From Nitrobacter sp035546855 (GTDB taxonomy: Bacteria > Pseudomonadota > Alphaproteobacteria > Rhizobiales > Xanthobacteraceae), in NCBI GenBank assembly GCA_035546855.1, contig DASZVY010000060.1, forward strand, positions 1 through 64,000: a stretch of 64,000 bases of DNA. The letters run 5' to 3'. The first letter of the stretch is position 1, and every line of letters begins with the position of its first letter. Shown piece after piece: positions 36,817 through 45,239 of the stretch. Below the pieces are notes generated by a model that did no database searches, was not told the origin of the DNA, and was given only the letters and a program-made list of their open reading frames with translations. The translations under genes were made by a program, and so were the position numbers.

Positions 36817-38514
36817 ATGAAGTCGGCGGTCAGCTACATCAGGTTCTCGAGCCCGGAACAGGCCAAGGGCGACAGTTTTCGGCGTCAGAGCGAGGCGGCT
36901 GCGGCCTGGGCGGCACGCAACGGCTATGAGATCAAGCAGTCGTTGAAGGACCTTGGCATCTCGGCCTATCGCGGCCGCAACGAGCAGGCCGGCGAATTCG
37001 GCGACTTCCTCGCAGCAGCCGAAGCCGGAGACTTGCCCAAGGACTCGGTTCTTATCGTCGAGAATCTGGACCGCGTGTCCCGTCAGGCGCCGCGGAAGGC
37101 GCTGACGACGTTCCTCCGTCTTATCAACGCCGGCGTCGGCATCATGACGCTGACCGACGGGACCCTGCATACCGCCGAATCCTTAGACCGCGATCCGATA
37201 GGCATGGGACTGTTCGGAGCGCTGATGGTGATGGTTCGGGCGAACGGCGAGTCCCGTCTCAAGGGTGAACGCGTCGCAGCGGCCTGGTCGAGGAAAAGGA
37301 CCAAGGCCCGCGAAGCGGCCGTCCCGCTGACCGATCGGATCCCGAACTGGCTCGACTCCAAACGCGACGAGACGGGACGGCGGACATTCGCCGAAAACGG
37401 GCACGCGGACACCGTACGCCGCATCTTCGCGGAGACCGCGCAAGGACTCGGGCGGCGCATGATCGCAAAGGGGCTCAATCGGGACGACAAGCCAACCTTC
37501 CTATCCGGGAACGGCTGGCAGATATCGACGATCGGAAAGATACTCGCCGGCAGAACGGCGCTCGGCGAGTATCAGCCTTGCCGGAGGGACGAGACCGGCA
37601 AGATCGTGCCCGACGGCGAACCGATCCTCAATTACTATCCGGCCGTCGTCGACGAAGCCCTCTGGACGCAGGCGAATGCGGCGATCCGGCTTCGACGAAG
37701 GAACGGCGCCGGTCGCCCCCAGCGGCAAGGCTTGAACCTGATTCCGGGTTTGGGTTGGTGCGTCTGCGGCGAGCGGATGGCATTCCTCAACAAGGGACTA
37801 CCGCCCAAGGGTGGCCAGTATTTCGTCTGTTCGGCGGCGCAACGAGAGGCCACCTGCACCAACGCAAGGCTGTGGTCGGCGAAGGCTGTCGAACGGTACC
37901 TGATCCACCAGATCGACCGAGCGCGGCTCGACGAGGCGATCGAGCCCGTCGAGATCTCCGGTCCGCCCGCCCGAAATTTCGAAGCGGAAATCGCGGATCT
38001 CGAAGCGAAGAGGCAGGGAGCGATCGCCTCCATCCTACGCAATCCCGACAATGCGCTCGGCGCCGAAATGGAGCGTCTGGCGAATTCCCTGTCGGATCAG
38101 ATCGCGGAGGCTCACCGACAGCGCGACGCTGCGGTCGCCGAGGAGCGGTCGAAGCCGCACCTGCCGACAGTCAGAGCGGCCTTGCAGGACGTTGCCTCGC
38201 TCGTCGCGGAGCTCGAGACCGCTTCGGTCGAGGACAGGTTGGCGCTGCGGATGCGGCTCACCCAACAGATCAGAACCGCCTTCGCTGAGATCGTCTTCGG
38301 ATCACACACGATTTCCGGAATGATCGCGCTTCCCGGCATGCCGAAGAGCATGAAGGGGGCGTTCGGACTGCCGAAGCCTATCGTCGTCAAGACGATGAAG
38401 GATGGCACGCAGCGATGGTTCTATCGGCACATGATCTTCAGCGACGAGCCGCTTTTGGTCGAATCCTTGGGCGGCGGAAAGGGAGGCTTGCTGGGAGCGC
38501 GATCATCTCGCTGA
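36817..38514 (+). CDS. Large serine recombinase (integrase of the island)
   Basis: A 565-residue site-specific recombinase. The N-terminal resolvase catalytic domain (about 1-150) carries Ser11 in 'YIRFSSPEQ' and 'VENLDRVSRQ' with the catalytic arginines. The Recombinase domain follows (about 165-300), with 'LNRDDKPTF' and 'GWQISTIGKILAGRTALGEYQP' features. A zinc ribbon has Cys pairs 'CVCGERM' and 'CSAAQREATC', and a coiled coil spans about 390-475. Such enzymes integrate and, with a directionality factor, excise elements at att sites. ATG 36817 is chosen since residues upstream come from comM antisense. It starts 54 bp from the broken comM and reads into the island. Confidence 0.93.
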   Translation: MKSAVSYIRFSSPEQAKGDSFRRQSEAAAAWAARNGYEIKQSLKDLGISAYRGRNEQAGEFGDFLAAAEAGDLPKDSVLIVENLDRVSRQAPRKALTTFLRLINAGVGIMTLTDGTLHTAESLDRDPIGMGLFGALMVMVRANGESRLKGERVAAAWSRKRTKAREAAVPLTDRIPNWLDSKRDETGRRTFAENGHADTVRRIFAETAQGLGRRMIAKGLNRDDKPTFLSGNGWQISTIGKILAGRTALGEYQPCRRDETGKIVPDGEPILNYYPAVVDEALWTQANAAIRLRRRNGAGRPQRQGLNLIPGLGWCVCGERMAFLNKGLPPKGGQYFVCSAAQREATCTNARLWSAKAVERYLIHQIDRARLDEAIEPVEISGPPARNFEAEIADLEAKRQGAIASILRNPDNALGAEMERLANSLSDQIAEAHRQRDAAVAEERSKPHLPTVRAALQDVASLVAELETASVEDRLALRMRLTQQIRTAFAEIVFGSHTISGMIALPGMPKSMKGAFGLPKPIVVKTMKDGTQRWFYRHMIFSDEPLLVESLGGGKGGLLGARSSR

Positions 38515-38562
38515 TCGGCATCGCTCGCGATAGTTCATAGCCCCGTCCCAAATTGACCTAAC

Positions 38563-38596
38563 GAAAGAGCTCCCGCCTCATCGGCGAGAGCTCTTC
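38563..38596 (-). terminator. Rho-independent terminator-like hairpin
   Basis: Read on the minus strand, AAGAGCTC and GAGCTCTT (38588-38595 and 38565-38572) pair, with CGCC/GGCG inside the stem and TTTCGTT after it. It lies 22 bp downstream of the decayed minus-strand gene at 38618 and could also serve the recombinase from the other side. Confidence 0.65.
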
Positions 38597-38617
38597 TGGA
38601 TGCGTTCGTTGATGCAC

Positions 38618-39106
38618 TTACGTGCCCGAATGAAGCTTTCCGGTCGCCTTCAACCTTGCGGCGAGCTTGCCGTTCAGGTCGAAGAATTGCAGCTCCGAAA
38701 TCTGGACGCCCGCCCGCAGATATTCCGCGGGGAGAGTCGCCTTCAGCTTGTCTTGCAGCGCTGAGTTCAGCTTGCCGTTCAGTAACGACTCGATCTGGCC
38801 GTTCAGCTTGAGTTTGCCGAGCAGCCCGTTTGCGTCCGCCGTCACGACGTCGGCGGTCGCGGTGACCACACCATCCGAAATGACGGGGATCATGTCGATA
38901 GCCAGATGAGCTTGCTACGACACAAGGATCGTCTCGCCGATGACCCGATCCTTCATACGCACCGTCCAGAGACCGTGCCACTCAGGCACGGTGACGATGG
39001 CGCACTTGTTCAGGAAATAGCGAGCCTGCAGGTTGATCTTGATCGAACGTCCGTTGGGCAGGACCTTGGCGTCCCAGACGTTCCAGTTTTCGGAGCACCG
39101 ACGTGA
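38618..39106 (-). pseudogene. Unknown gene, C-terminal remnant with an in-frame TAG
   Basis: A single minus-strand frame reads as protein-like sequence on both sides of a TAG at 38915-38917: upstream 'ENWNVWDAKVLPNGRSIKI' to 'DRVIGETILVS', downstream 'QAHLAIDMIPVISDGVV' to 'ARLKATGKLHSGT' and TAA. Codon use and amphipathic pattern are coherent throughout, and a terminator hairpin follows, so this was probably one gene now broken by a nonsense codon and truncated at its 5' end where the IS remnant starts. The second part alone (91 codons from ATG 38893) could be called a small ORF. I do not recognise the family. Confidence 0.6.
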
Positions 39107-39124
39107 GGCACTTCCATTGCATAG

Positions 39125-39478
39125 GTGGGCAGTGGCGTGACCTTCCGCTCTGCCGTAGATGATCCTGTCCGATTCACGTCGTCGAAGAAGGTTGGCCCTT
39201 GGGCCGGTCTGACGCCCTCACGCAATCAGTCTGGCGAACGTGATGTATCGGGCGGCATCACAAGGGCCGGAGATGTCAACCTGCGTCGCGCGCTTTGTCA
39301 GGCCGCGACCGTCATGTTGAACCGGGGGCGCTCGACATGGCTCAGAACTTGGGCTGCACAGATAGCACGCCGCCGCGGTCGCAAGTGGCGCTTGCTCGGC
39401 GCATCGGAGTGAGATCCTTCACCGAATTTGGATCGACGGTACCGTCTTCCAGGCAGAGGCACCGATCATTCCGCGAGG
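39125..39478 (+). mobile_element. IS110-family transposase, frameshifted C-terminal remnant
   Basis: The frame from 39125 reads 'GVTFRSAVDDPVRFTSSKK', 'VGPWAGLTPSRNQSGERD', 'GGITRAGDVNLRRALCQAA', the Transposase_20 region of IS110 proteins. Near 39378 the match jumps to the frame reading 'QVALARRIGV', and near 39412 to the one reading 'ILHRIWIDGTVFQAEA', the usual end of the protein. So at least two frameshifts break it, and the N-terminal DEDD catalytic domain is absent. The element's ends were not found. Confidence 0.87.
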
Positions 39479-39808
39479 GATTTAACGAACTGAAACTCAC
39501 ACAGTTGCCCGCTTGACCGCAGGCCTTCGAGATCCCCCAGGGACGTGGTTCCTATGATGCCGAGGTCAGGGCTGTTGCCGAACCTCATCGAGCACGCCAA
39601 TGAGATGGGCACATAGGAAACTGCATCGAACCAGCATCATGTTGGCAGCTCGCGCGCTGACCACGGACCGAAGCATGCACCCGGGTGATCTCACAGGAAG
39701 GCCGCGGCTCGGAGCATATACTGCGCCGCTCACTATCTGTTCGCCGCCACGTCGGCCTGCAGGCGGACGATTACGCTTGTTCAAAATCGCTTGACTGGGG
39801 CGGCTTCG

Positions 39809-39995
39809 TTACCGAAGTCCTGACCCCAGATAATACTGCTCGTGGAGGAAGGTCAGATCCTGTTCCCATTCGTCAATCGCCCTGGCGAGTCCTACAGGAT
39901 CGCGCTTTTCGCGTTCCGTGTGAACGAGGCGAGGGAATTGGCGAACTTCTGCAATCGCCGTCCGCTCTGCGGCGCCCCTCGATCCGGAAGAACAC
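39809..39995 (-). pseudogene. Unidentified gene tail
   Basis: A minus-strand frame ends at TAA 39809-39811 and reads in protein-like fashion: 'AAERTAIAEVRQFPRLVHT' then 'REKRDPVGLARAIDEWEQD' and 'LTFLHEQYYLGSGLR'. No start codon with a ribosome-binding site is visible, so this looks like the 3' end of a lost gene. The family is unknown; chance coding cannot be excluded. Confidence 0.35.
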
Positions 39996-40013
39996 CGACT
40001 GATAAATATTACT

Positions 40014-40049
40014 TTGCAATATGAGAAATGCCTCTATGATATAGATCAT
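40014..40049 (+). promoter_or_regulatory. Promoter-like region and small palindrome before the SMP-30 operon
   Basis: TTGCAA (40014-40019) with TATGAT (40035-40040) or TATAGA (40040-40045) make an imperfect promoter with 15 or 20 bp spacing. ATGAT-ATAG-ATCAT (40036-40049) is a palindrome overlapping it, a possible operator. It is 63 bp upstream of the first gene of operon A, in a clearly AT-rich patch. Confidence 0.4.
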
Positions 40050-40111
40050 CGTGCCGTTATTCGCTTCGGCTAGGGAAGACGAAACGAATAACGCAAAAAA
40101 CGCGGGGGGAC

Positions 40112-41038
40112 ATGGTGCGCGTGATCGAAATCGCGACCGGCCTGCAGTTTCCGGAAGGACCCGTCGTTTTAGGCGATGGAACGATTCTGGTCGTGGAGAT
40201 TGCGCGCAAAACCCTGACGCGAATTCGCCGCGACGGTAGCTTTCAAGTCGTGGCCGCGCTTGGCGGCGGCCCGAACGGCGCAGCGATCGGGCCTGACGGT
40301 CGCTGCTATGTTTGCAACAATGGCGGCCTTTCGTTCGTCGAGCGGAATGATCGCCTGCTTCCCGGTTTGGCGGCCTCCGATTATGAGGGCGGCGGAATCG
40401 ATGTCGTCGATCTGACGACAGGAAAAGCCGAGCGTCTCTATGAGAAGTGCGGCGACATCCAACTGCGGGGGCCGAACGATCTGGTCTTCGACCGTCAAGG
40501 CGGCTTTTGGTTTACTGATCTGGGCAAGACGTTCAAGCGCGCTCGACAGCGGGATCGCGGAGCAGTGTTTTATGCGCGCGCTGACGGGAGTTTTATCAAG
40601 CAGGCAATTTTTCCGCTTGATGGTCCAAACGGCATAGGCTTGTCGCCGGACGGCTCAGCCCTCTACGTCGCGGAATCTCATACGGGACGAGTGTGGGCCT
40701 TTCAAATTTCAGGTCCTGGCGAAATCCAGCCGCACACAGGACCAATCCCCGGTGAGATCGGCCGGATGCATTTTTCGGCATCCCATTATGCGATATTCGA
40801 CTCGCTTGCGATCGATGCAGCCGGCAACATCTGTGTGGCGGACATACCCTTTGGGGGGATCAGTGTGATTTCACCAGACGGCGGATTGATCGAGCAGTAC
40901 CCCACTGGCGATCCCTTCACTACGAATATCTGCTTTGGAGGAGGGGATCGCCGGACAGCTTACATCACCGCATCGTCGTCGGGACGGGTGCTGGCACTCG
41001 AATGGCCGAGGCCTGGACTTGCGCTGGCGTGGAATTGA
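40112..41038 (+). CDS. SMP-30/gluconolactonase family lactone hydrolase
   Basis: A 308-residue six-bladed propeller enzyme of the SMP-30 family. Metal-site motifs are visible in order: 'FPEGPVVLGDG' (Glu), 'GGGPNGAAIGPDG' (Asn), 'LRGPNDLVFDRQGGFWFTD', 'GPNGIGLSPDGSALYVAE' and 'SLAIDAAGNICVAD' (Asp). Relatives hydrolyse gluconolactone or other lactones; here a lactone from ring cleavage is plausible but unproven. No signal peptide, so cytoplasmic. First gene of operon A; the CoA-transferase gene begins 34 bp on. Confidence 0.88.
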   Translation: MVRVIEIATGLQFPEGPVVLGDGTILVVEIARKTLTRIRRDGSFQVVAALGGGPNGAAIGPDGRCYVCNNGGLSFVERNDRLLPGLAASDYEGGGIDVVDLTTGKAERLYEKCGDIQLRGPNDLVFDRQGGFWFTDLGKTFKRARQRDRGAVFYARADGSFIKQAIFPLDGPNGIGLSPDGSALYVAESHTGRVWAFQISGPGEIQPHTGPIPGEIGRMHFSASHYAIFDSLAIDAAGNICVADIPFGGISVISPDGGLIEQYPTGDPFTTNICFGGGDRRTAYITASSSGRVLALEWPRPGLALAWN

Positions 41039-41072
41039 GCAAGAAACATCAGCAGAAGAAGGTGCAACCGAC

Positions 41073-42401
41073 ATGAGTGGCTTTGGGCAGGAATATCGCG
41101 ACAAGCGCCTTTCTGATCGAGGCAGAGTTCTGTTGGCCGATAATATGACAGTCTACGTCAATGGCGCGACAGGCCTTCCGAATACGTTCATGCAGATGCT
41201 GGCGTCTGAGGCTTCGGCGCTCCGCGGGATTCGTCTCTGCCACCCAATGCGGCGCGAAGTTATGGCGCTTGATCCAGATCCCGTGGCGCCTACGCTTGCG
41301 GAAAATATCTTTCATATCTCCGATTACACCTACGACGAGTCGATCCGGCGCGCGGTTCACGAGGGACGTGCGTCCTATCGTCCGATTCATTCCAGCGACG
41401 GCGGGCGTCATTTCCCATATTCGATCGATGTGCTGGTCGGCGCGGCCGCGCCGATGGACAGGCATGGCTATTTTAATCTCGGTCCGTTCGGCGGATGGAT
41501 GATGGATTTTCTGACCCATGCCCGGAAGGTGGTGCTTGAGGTCAATCCGCAGCAGCCGGTGGTGTTCGGTGATAACTATGTCCATATCTCGCAGATTGAC
41601 GGAATCATTGAGGCGGACTACCCGATCATCGAGATACGCCAGTCGGAATCGATATTCGGAGATACCGAACGCGCCATCGCGCGCAACGTTGCGGCGCTGG
41701 TCGAGGACGGCGCGACAGTGCAGGCCGGCGTCGGCTCGCTGCCCGACGCTATAGCTAAGACACTAATGTCCGATGGCCATCGCGATCTCGGCGTTCACAC
41801 CGAATCCTTATTCGATTGGGTCGTCGATCTTTACACGGCCGGCGTCGTCACTAATACGCACAAGGGCCAGAATGTCGGCAAGATGACGGCCGCGATGGCG
41901 ATCGGATCGCGCGCCTTGTATGAGTTCATCGATCGCAATCCTTGCGTGGAACTACAGCGATTTTCTTACGTCAACGATCCGATGGTCATCGCACGCAACC
42001 ACAAGCCAGTATCGATAAATGCCACCCTGCAGGTCGATTTGTCCGGCCAGTGCGCGTCAGAGGGATTCGGCCCGCGCCATCACGGGGGTATTGGCGGCCA
42101 ATGGAATTTCCATTATGGCGCGTCGCTCGCTCCGGACGGAAAAGGCATTATCGCTCTCCCGTCGACCGCACGGAAGGGATCTGTGTCCCGCATCGTACCG
42201 TCTCTTACCGCGGGAAGTGCCGTCAGCATTACGCGTAATGACATCCACTATGTCGTCACGGAATACGGCGTAGCTGATCTGCGCGGACGCCCGCTCGACG
42301 AACGGGCTAAACTGCTGATCGGTATTGCGCACCCACGGTTCCGTGACGAGCTGGCCCGTGCTGCGCGCGAGGTGCTTGGCCTGCATGTGCATGTCGCCTG
42401 A
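41073..42401 (+). CDS. Acetyl-CoA hydrolase/4-hydroxybutyrate CoA-transferase family protein
   Basis: A 442-residue class I CoA-transferase. The C-terminal half has 'QAGVGSLPDAIAKTL' followed by 'LGVHTESLFDWVVDLYTAG'; in the 4-hydroxybutyrate CoA-transferase family the glutamate in this H-T-E segment forms the glutamyl-CoA intermediate. 'GFGPRHHGGIGGQWNFHYGA' and 'VVTEYGVADLRGR' complete the AcetylCoA_hyd_C domain. It would move CoA between a pathway acid and acetyl-CoA. ATG 41073 has AGAAGG upstream; the frame is open further up inside the lactonase gene but without homology. Confidence 0.88.
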   Translation: MSGFGQEYRDKRLSDRGRVLLADNMTVYVNGATGLPNTFMQMLASEASALRGIRLCHPMRREVMALDPDPVAPTLAENIFHISDYTYDESIRRAVHEGRASYRPIHSSDGGRHFPYSIDVLVGAAAPMDRHGYFNLGPFGGWMMDFLTHARKVVLEVNPQQPVVFGDNYVHISQIDGIIEADYPIIEIRQSESIFGDTERAIARNVAALVEDGATVQAGVGSLPDAIAKTLMSDGHRDLGVHTESLFDWVVDLYTAGVVTNTHKGQNVGKMTAAMAIGSRALYEFIDRNPCVELQRFSYVNDPMVIARNHKPVSINATLQVDLSGQCASEGFGPRHHGGIGGQWNFHYGASLAPDGKGIIALPSTARKGSVSRIVPSLTAGSAVSITRNDIHYVVTEYGVADLRGRPLDERAKLLIGIAHPRFRDELARAAREVLGLHVHVA

Positions 42402-42441
42402 TCGCGGCGCCTGCAATCGAGAGCTATGACGGAGTGGACTT

Positions 42442-44040
42442 GTGAATATCAACGGCATTTCGATCCCATGGACTACGATCGCCGACCTCCTGCGCGACAA
42501 GGAGTTGAAACATGGCGAGCGTCTCTTCGGAGAGATTGCCGGTACGGCGCTGAGCTATGCCGAGTTAGCCCAACGCTCGCGTACCGTCGCCGCCAATCTC
42601 ATCAGCCGCGGATATGTCGTGGGTGACCGGATAGCATCCTTCACACACAACTCGGTCGAGCAGATTGTGCTGTGGTTCGGCTGCTGTCAGGCGGGAATGA
42701 TCTGGGTTCCGATCAATTCTGGTCTGGTTGGCGACGACCTTCGCTATATCCTGAGCAATTCAGGCGCGCGTGCCTTGCTGTTCGATGAAGAAGGGGCACC
42801 GAAGATCGATCGGATGCGCGCTCAACTTGCTGATATCGATCTGTTCACCACCTGCGATCATCCAGATACCGAACCGTTCTCGGCTCTCTTGAAGAAGCCT
42901 GAAGTGAATGCATCCCTGCCCGCGACGGCTCCAGCCGACACCGGCGCAATCCTTTATACAGGTGGCACCACGGGCCTGCCGAAGGGGGTGGTGCTTCCGC
43001 AATTGTCTTTCATCCTGTCCGGCATTCGTTATGGCGAAGTGTTCGATGCGCGAGCGGGCGAACGCCATTTTTCAACTATGCCGCTCTATCATGCCGGCGG
43101 CCTGCAATGGGGCATCATGGGTCCGCTCGTCAACGACATGACGACAGTCATCGATCGGCGTTTCAGTGTAACGCGCTATTTCGATCGTGTGCGCGAGACC
43201 AAGGCGAACATCATCGATCCGTTCGGCGCAGTCGTGACGATGCTGTGCAACCAGCCGGAATCGGCCCATGACCGCGATCACGCCGTTCGTATCGCCGTTG
43301 GAGCGGTGCAGGGCCTGCCGCCGCATATTCCTGAAACGTTCACGCGCCGGTTTAACATTCCCTTAGTCAACCTCTATGGGTTAACGGAGGGGGGTGGCGC
43401 CATGCTGACCAGCAATCGCGAGCAAACGCTCGACTCGAACGGCAAGCCGTATGGCTGGGTGGAAATCCGGATTGCAGGCGAGGATGACATGCCGTTGCCG
43501 ATCGGTGAGGTTGGCGAGGTGCTCCTACGGCCGAGTTTCCCGAACATGTTCATGACCGGTTACTTCAACGACCAGGCGGCGTCGCTGAAAAGTTTGCGCG
43601 ATTGCTGGCTGCATACTGGTGACCTCGGGCGCCTCGATGCGGACGGAAACCTCTACTTTCTCGGGCGGCGTGCGCATTGGATTCGCCGCCGTGGCGAAAG
43701 CATTTCAGCGGCGGAAATTGAGGCCATACTTACGAAACACCCGATAGTCGAGGAAATCGCTGTTGTCGGCGTTCCTTCGGAAATCGGCGAGGAAGACATC
43801 AAGGCGTTTGTCATAGCGAAGCCGGGCGTTCAGCCGGATGCTATTGCGCTGTGCGCCTGGGCGCTCGAACGAATGGCGGCATTCAAGGTCCCGCGCTATG
43901 TCGAGTTTGTCGATGATTTTCCGCGCTCGGCAGCCAAACGCGAAATCCAGCGCTCTCTGCTGAAAGCCTTGCCGCACGACAATGCCTATGACCGCGAGCC
44001 GGGCGGCCGCCGCCCCACAACCATGGCCAAAGTCGGATAG
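42442..44040 (+). CDS. AMP-forming acyl-CoA ligase (CaiC-like)
   Basis: The 532-residue adenylate-forming enzyme activates a carboxylic acid to its CoA thioester. P-loop-like core 'ILYTGGTTGLPKG', A5 'YGLTEGGG', A7 'HTGDLGRLDADGN', A8 hinge 'RRGESISAAEIE', and the C-terminal lysine loop as 'PRSAAKREIQR', in place of the usual T-G-K. The closest named type by eye is crotonobetaine/carnitine-CoA ligase CaiC, but the substrate is open. GTG start; it is third in operon A and the reductase gene starts 11 bp after it. Confidence 0.88.
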   Translation: MNINGISIPWTTIADLLRDKELKHGERLFGEIAGTALSYAELAQRSRTVAANLISRGYVVGDRIASFTHNSVEQIVLWFGCCQAGMIWVPINSGLVGDDLRYILSNSGARALLFDEEGAPKIDRMRAQLADIDLFTTCDHPDTEPFSALLKKPEVNASLPATAPADTGAILYTGGTTGLPKGVVLPQLSFILSGIRYGEVFDARAGERHFSTMPLYHAGGLQWGIMGPLVNDMTTVIDRRFSVTRYFDRVRETKANIIDPFGAVVTMLCNQPESAHDRDHAVRIAVGAVQGLPPHIPETFTRRFNIPLVNLYGLTEGGGAMLTSNREQTLDSNGKPYGWVEIRIAGEDDMPLPIGEVGEVLLRPSFPNMFMTGYFNDQAASLKSLRDCWLHTGDLGRLDADGNLYFLGRRAHWIRRRGESISAAEIEAILTKHPIVEEIAVVGVPSEIGEEDIKAFVIAKPGVQPDAIALCAWALERMAAFKVPRYVEFVDDFPRSAAKREIQRSLLKALPHDNAYDREPGGRRPTTMAKVG

Positions 44041-44051
44041 GGCAGCGACGA

Positions 44052-45230
44052 ATGGAGGATAGCTGGCTGTTCCGACCACTCGAGTTGCGGGGTATCAGGC
44101 TGAAGAACCGGATCATGATCGCGCCGATGGCGATGTATTCCGCCACGGACGGCCTGGTCGACGATTTCCACCTTGTTCATCTCGGCCGCTTTGCACTTGG
44201 TGGCGCCGGTTTGGTGATGATGGAAGCCACGGCGGTCAGCCGGGACGGCCGTATCACACCGGGTTGTGCGGGGATTTGGAGCGATACGCATGTCGCCAGC
44301 CTGCGCCGGATCAGCGATTTCATTCGCCGGTTCGGCGCGATCCCGGCGATCCAACTCGGACACGCCGGCCGTAAAGGAGCCTGTGAGCGTGCGTGGCGCG
44401 GTGGCGCGCCGTTGCCGGAGCAAGCGGAGACCGTGGATGCGCAGCGGTGGCCGCTGGTGTCTTCGACCGGCGTGCCGTTCGAGGATTATGGCCAGACCCC
44501 AGCCCAACTCGATATCGATGGGATCAACCGCGTAATTGATGATTTCGCGCACGGCGCTCGTCGTGCCGACGCGGCTGGCTTCGATGTCCTCGAAATTCAC
44601 AGTGCGCATGGTTATCTCTTGCATTGTTTTCTGTCGCCGCTCGTGAACGACCGGAAAGATGAATGGGGTGGCGATCTTGCCGGCCGGATGCGGTTTCCGT
44701 TGGCGGTGGTACGCGGTGTTCGAGACGTATGGCCTCAGCGCAAACCGCTGTTCGTGCGTATCTCCAGCGTAGATGGGGTGGGCGCCGGATGGAGTATCGA
44801 GGACTCGGTGATCTTTGCGCGCGAGTTGAAAAAGATAGGCGTCGATGTTGTCGATTGCTCGTCCGGCGGCATGAAGTTGCCGCGCGACGCGCATCTGGTG
44901 GCACGTACCGAAGGATTTCATGTGCCGTTCGCGGCAAAGATCCGACGAGAAGCCGGCATTCCAACCGTCGCGGTGGGATTGATCCGGAGGCCCGCATTTG
45001 CCGAACAGGTTCTGGAGCGTGGCGATGCAGATATCGTGGCGCTGGCGCGAGAAGTCCTGATCGATCCGAATTGGGCGAATCGTGCCGTCAGCGACCGCGA
45101 TTCCGAGGCCGGCTGGGATTATTGGCCGGAGCAATACGCCATGTGGCTACGTGGCCGGGCTAGGACCTTCGCCCGTGCCGCGAGGGAAGCCGAGGCCGTG
45201 GTTTCGTCGAGAGCGACCGGCAACGTCTAG
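44052..45230 (+). CDS. Old-yellow-enzyme family NADH:flavin oxidoreductase (YqjM class)
   Basis: A 392-residue FMN TIM barrel. 'LKNRIMIAPMAMYSATDG' is the FMN loop, 'QLGHAGRKG' and 'EIHSAHGYLLHCFLSPLVN' the active-site histidine pair, and 'DEWGGDLAGRMRFPL' a family mark. Such enzymes reduce activated alkenes such as enoyl compounds. In the loop where Bacillus YqjM has a redox-tuning cysteine (M-C-M-Y), this protein has alanine ('MAMY'). The role may be to reduce an alpha,beta-unsaturated acyl-CoA or ketone. Fourth in operon A, 9 bp before the racemase-family gene. Confidence 0.88.
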   Translation: MEDSWLFRPLELRGIRLKNRIMIAPMAMYSATDGLVDDFHLVHLGRFALGGAGLVMMEATAVSRDGRITPGCAGIWSDTHVASLRRISDFIRRFGAIPAIQLGHAGRKGACERAWRGGAPLPEQAETVDAQRWPLVSSTGVPFEDYGQTPAQLDIDGINRVIDDFAHGARRADAAGFDVLEIHSAHGYLLHCFLSPLVNDRKDEWGGDLAGRMRFPLAVVRGVRDVWPQRKPLFVRISSVDGVGAGWSIEDSVIFARELKKIGVDVVDCSSGGMKLPRDAHLVARTEGFHVPFAAKIRREAGIPTVAVGLIRRPAFAEQVLERGDADIVALAREVLIDPNWANRAVSDRDSEAGWDYWPEQYAMWLRGRARTFARAAREAEAVVSSRATGNV

Positions 45231-45239
45231 GGGGCGTAG

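Larger units (their letters stand above)
38515..40111. other. Decayed region of gene and transposon remnants
   Basis: 1.6 kb between the recombinase and the first catabolic operon without an intact gene. It contains a nonsense-interrupted gene (38618-39106, -), an IS110-type transposase tail with frameshifts (39125-39478, +), a further gene tail (39809-39995, -) and a promoter-like region (about 40010-40050). The stretches 39480-39800 and 40050-40110 hold nothing I can identify. Confidence 0.7.

Noticed and set aside
39600..39794. Short plus-strand frames between the IS110 remnant and the gene tail
   Set aside because: No ribosome-binding site, no motif and composition unlike the coding sequence around them.
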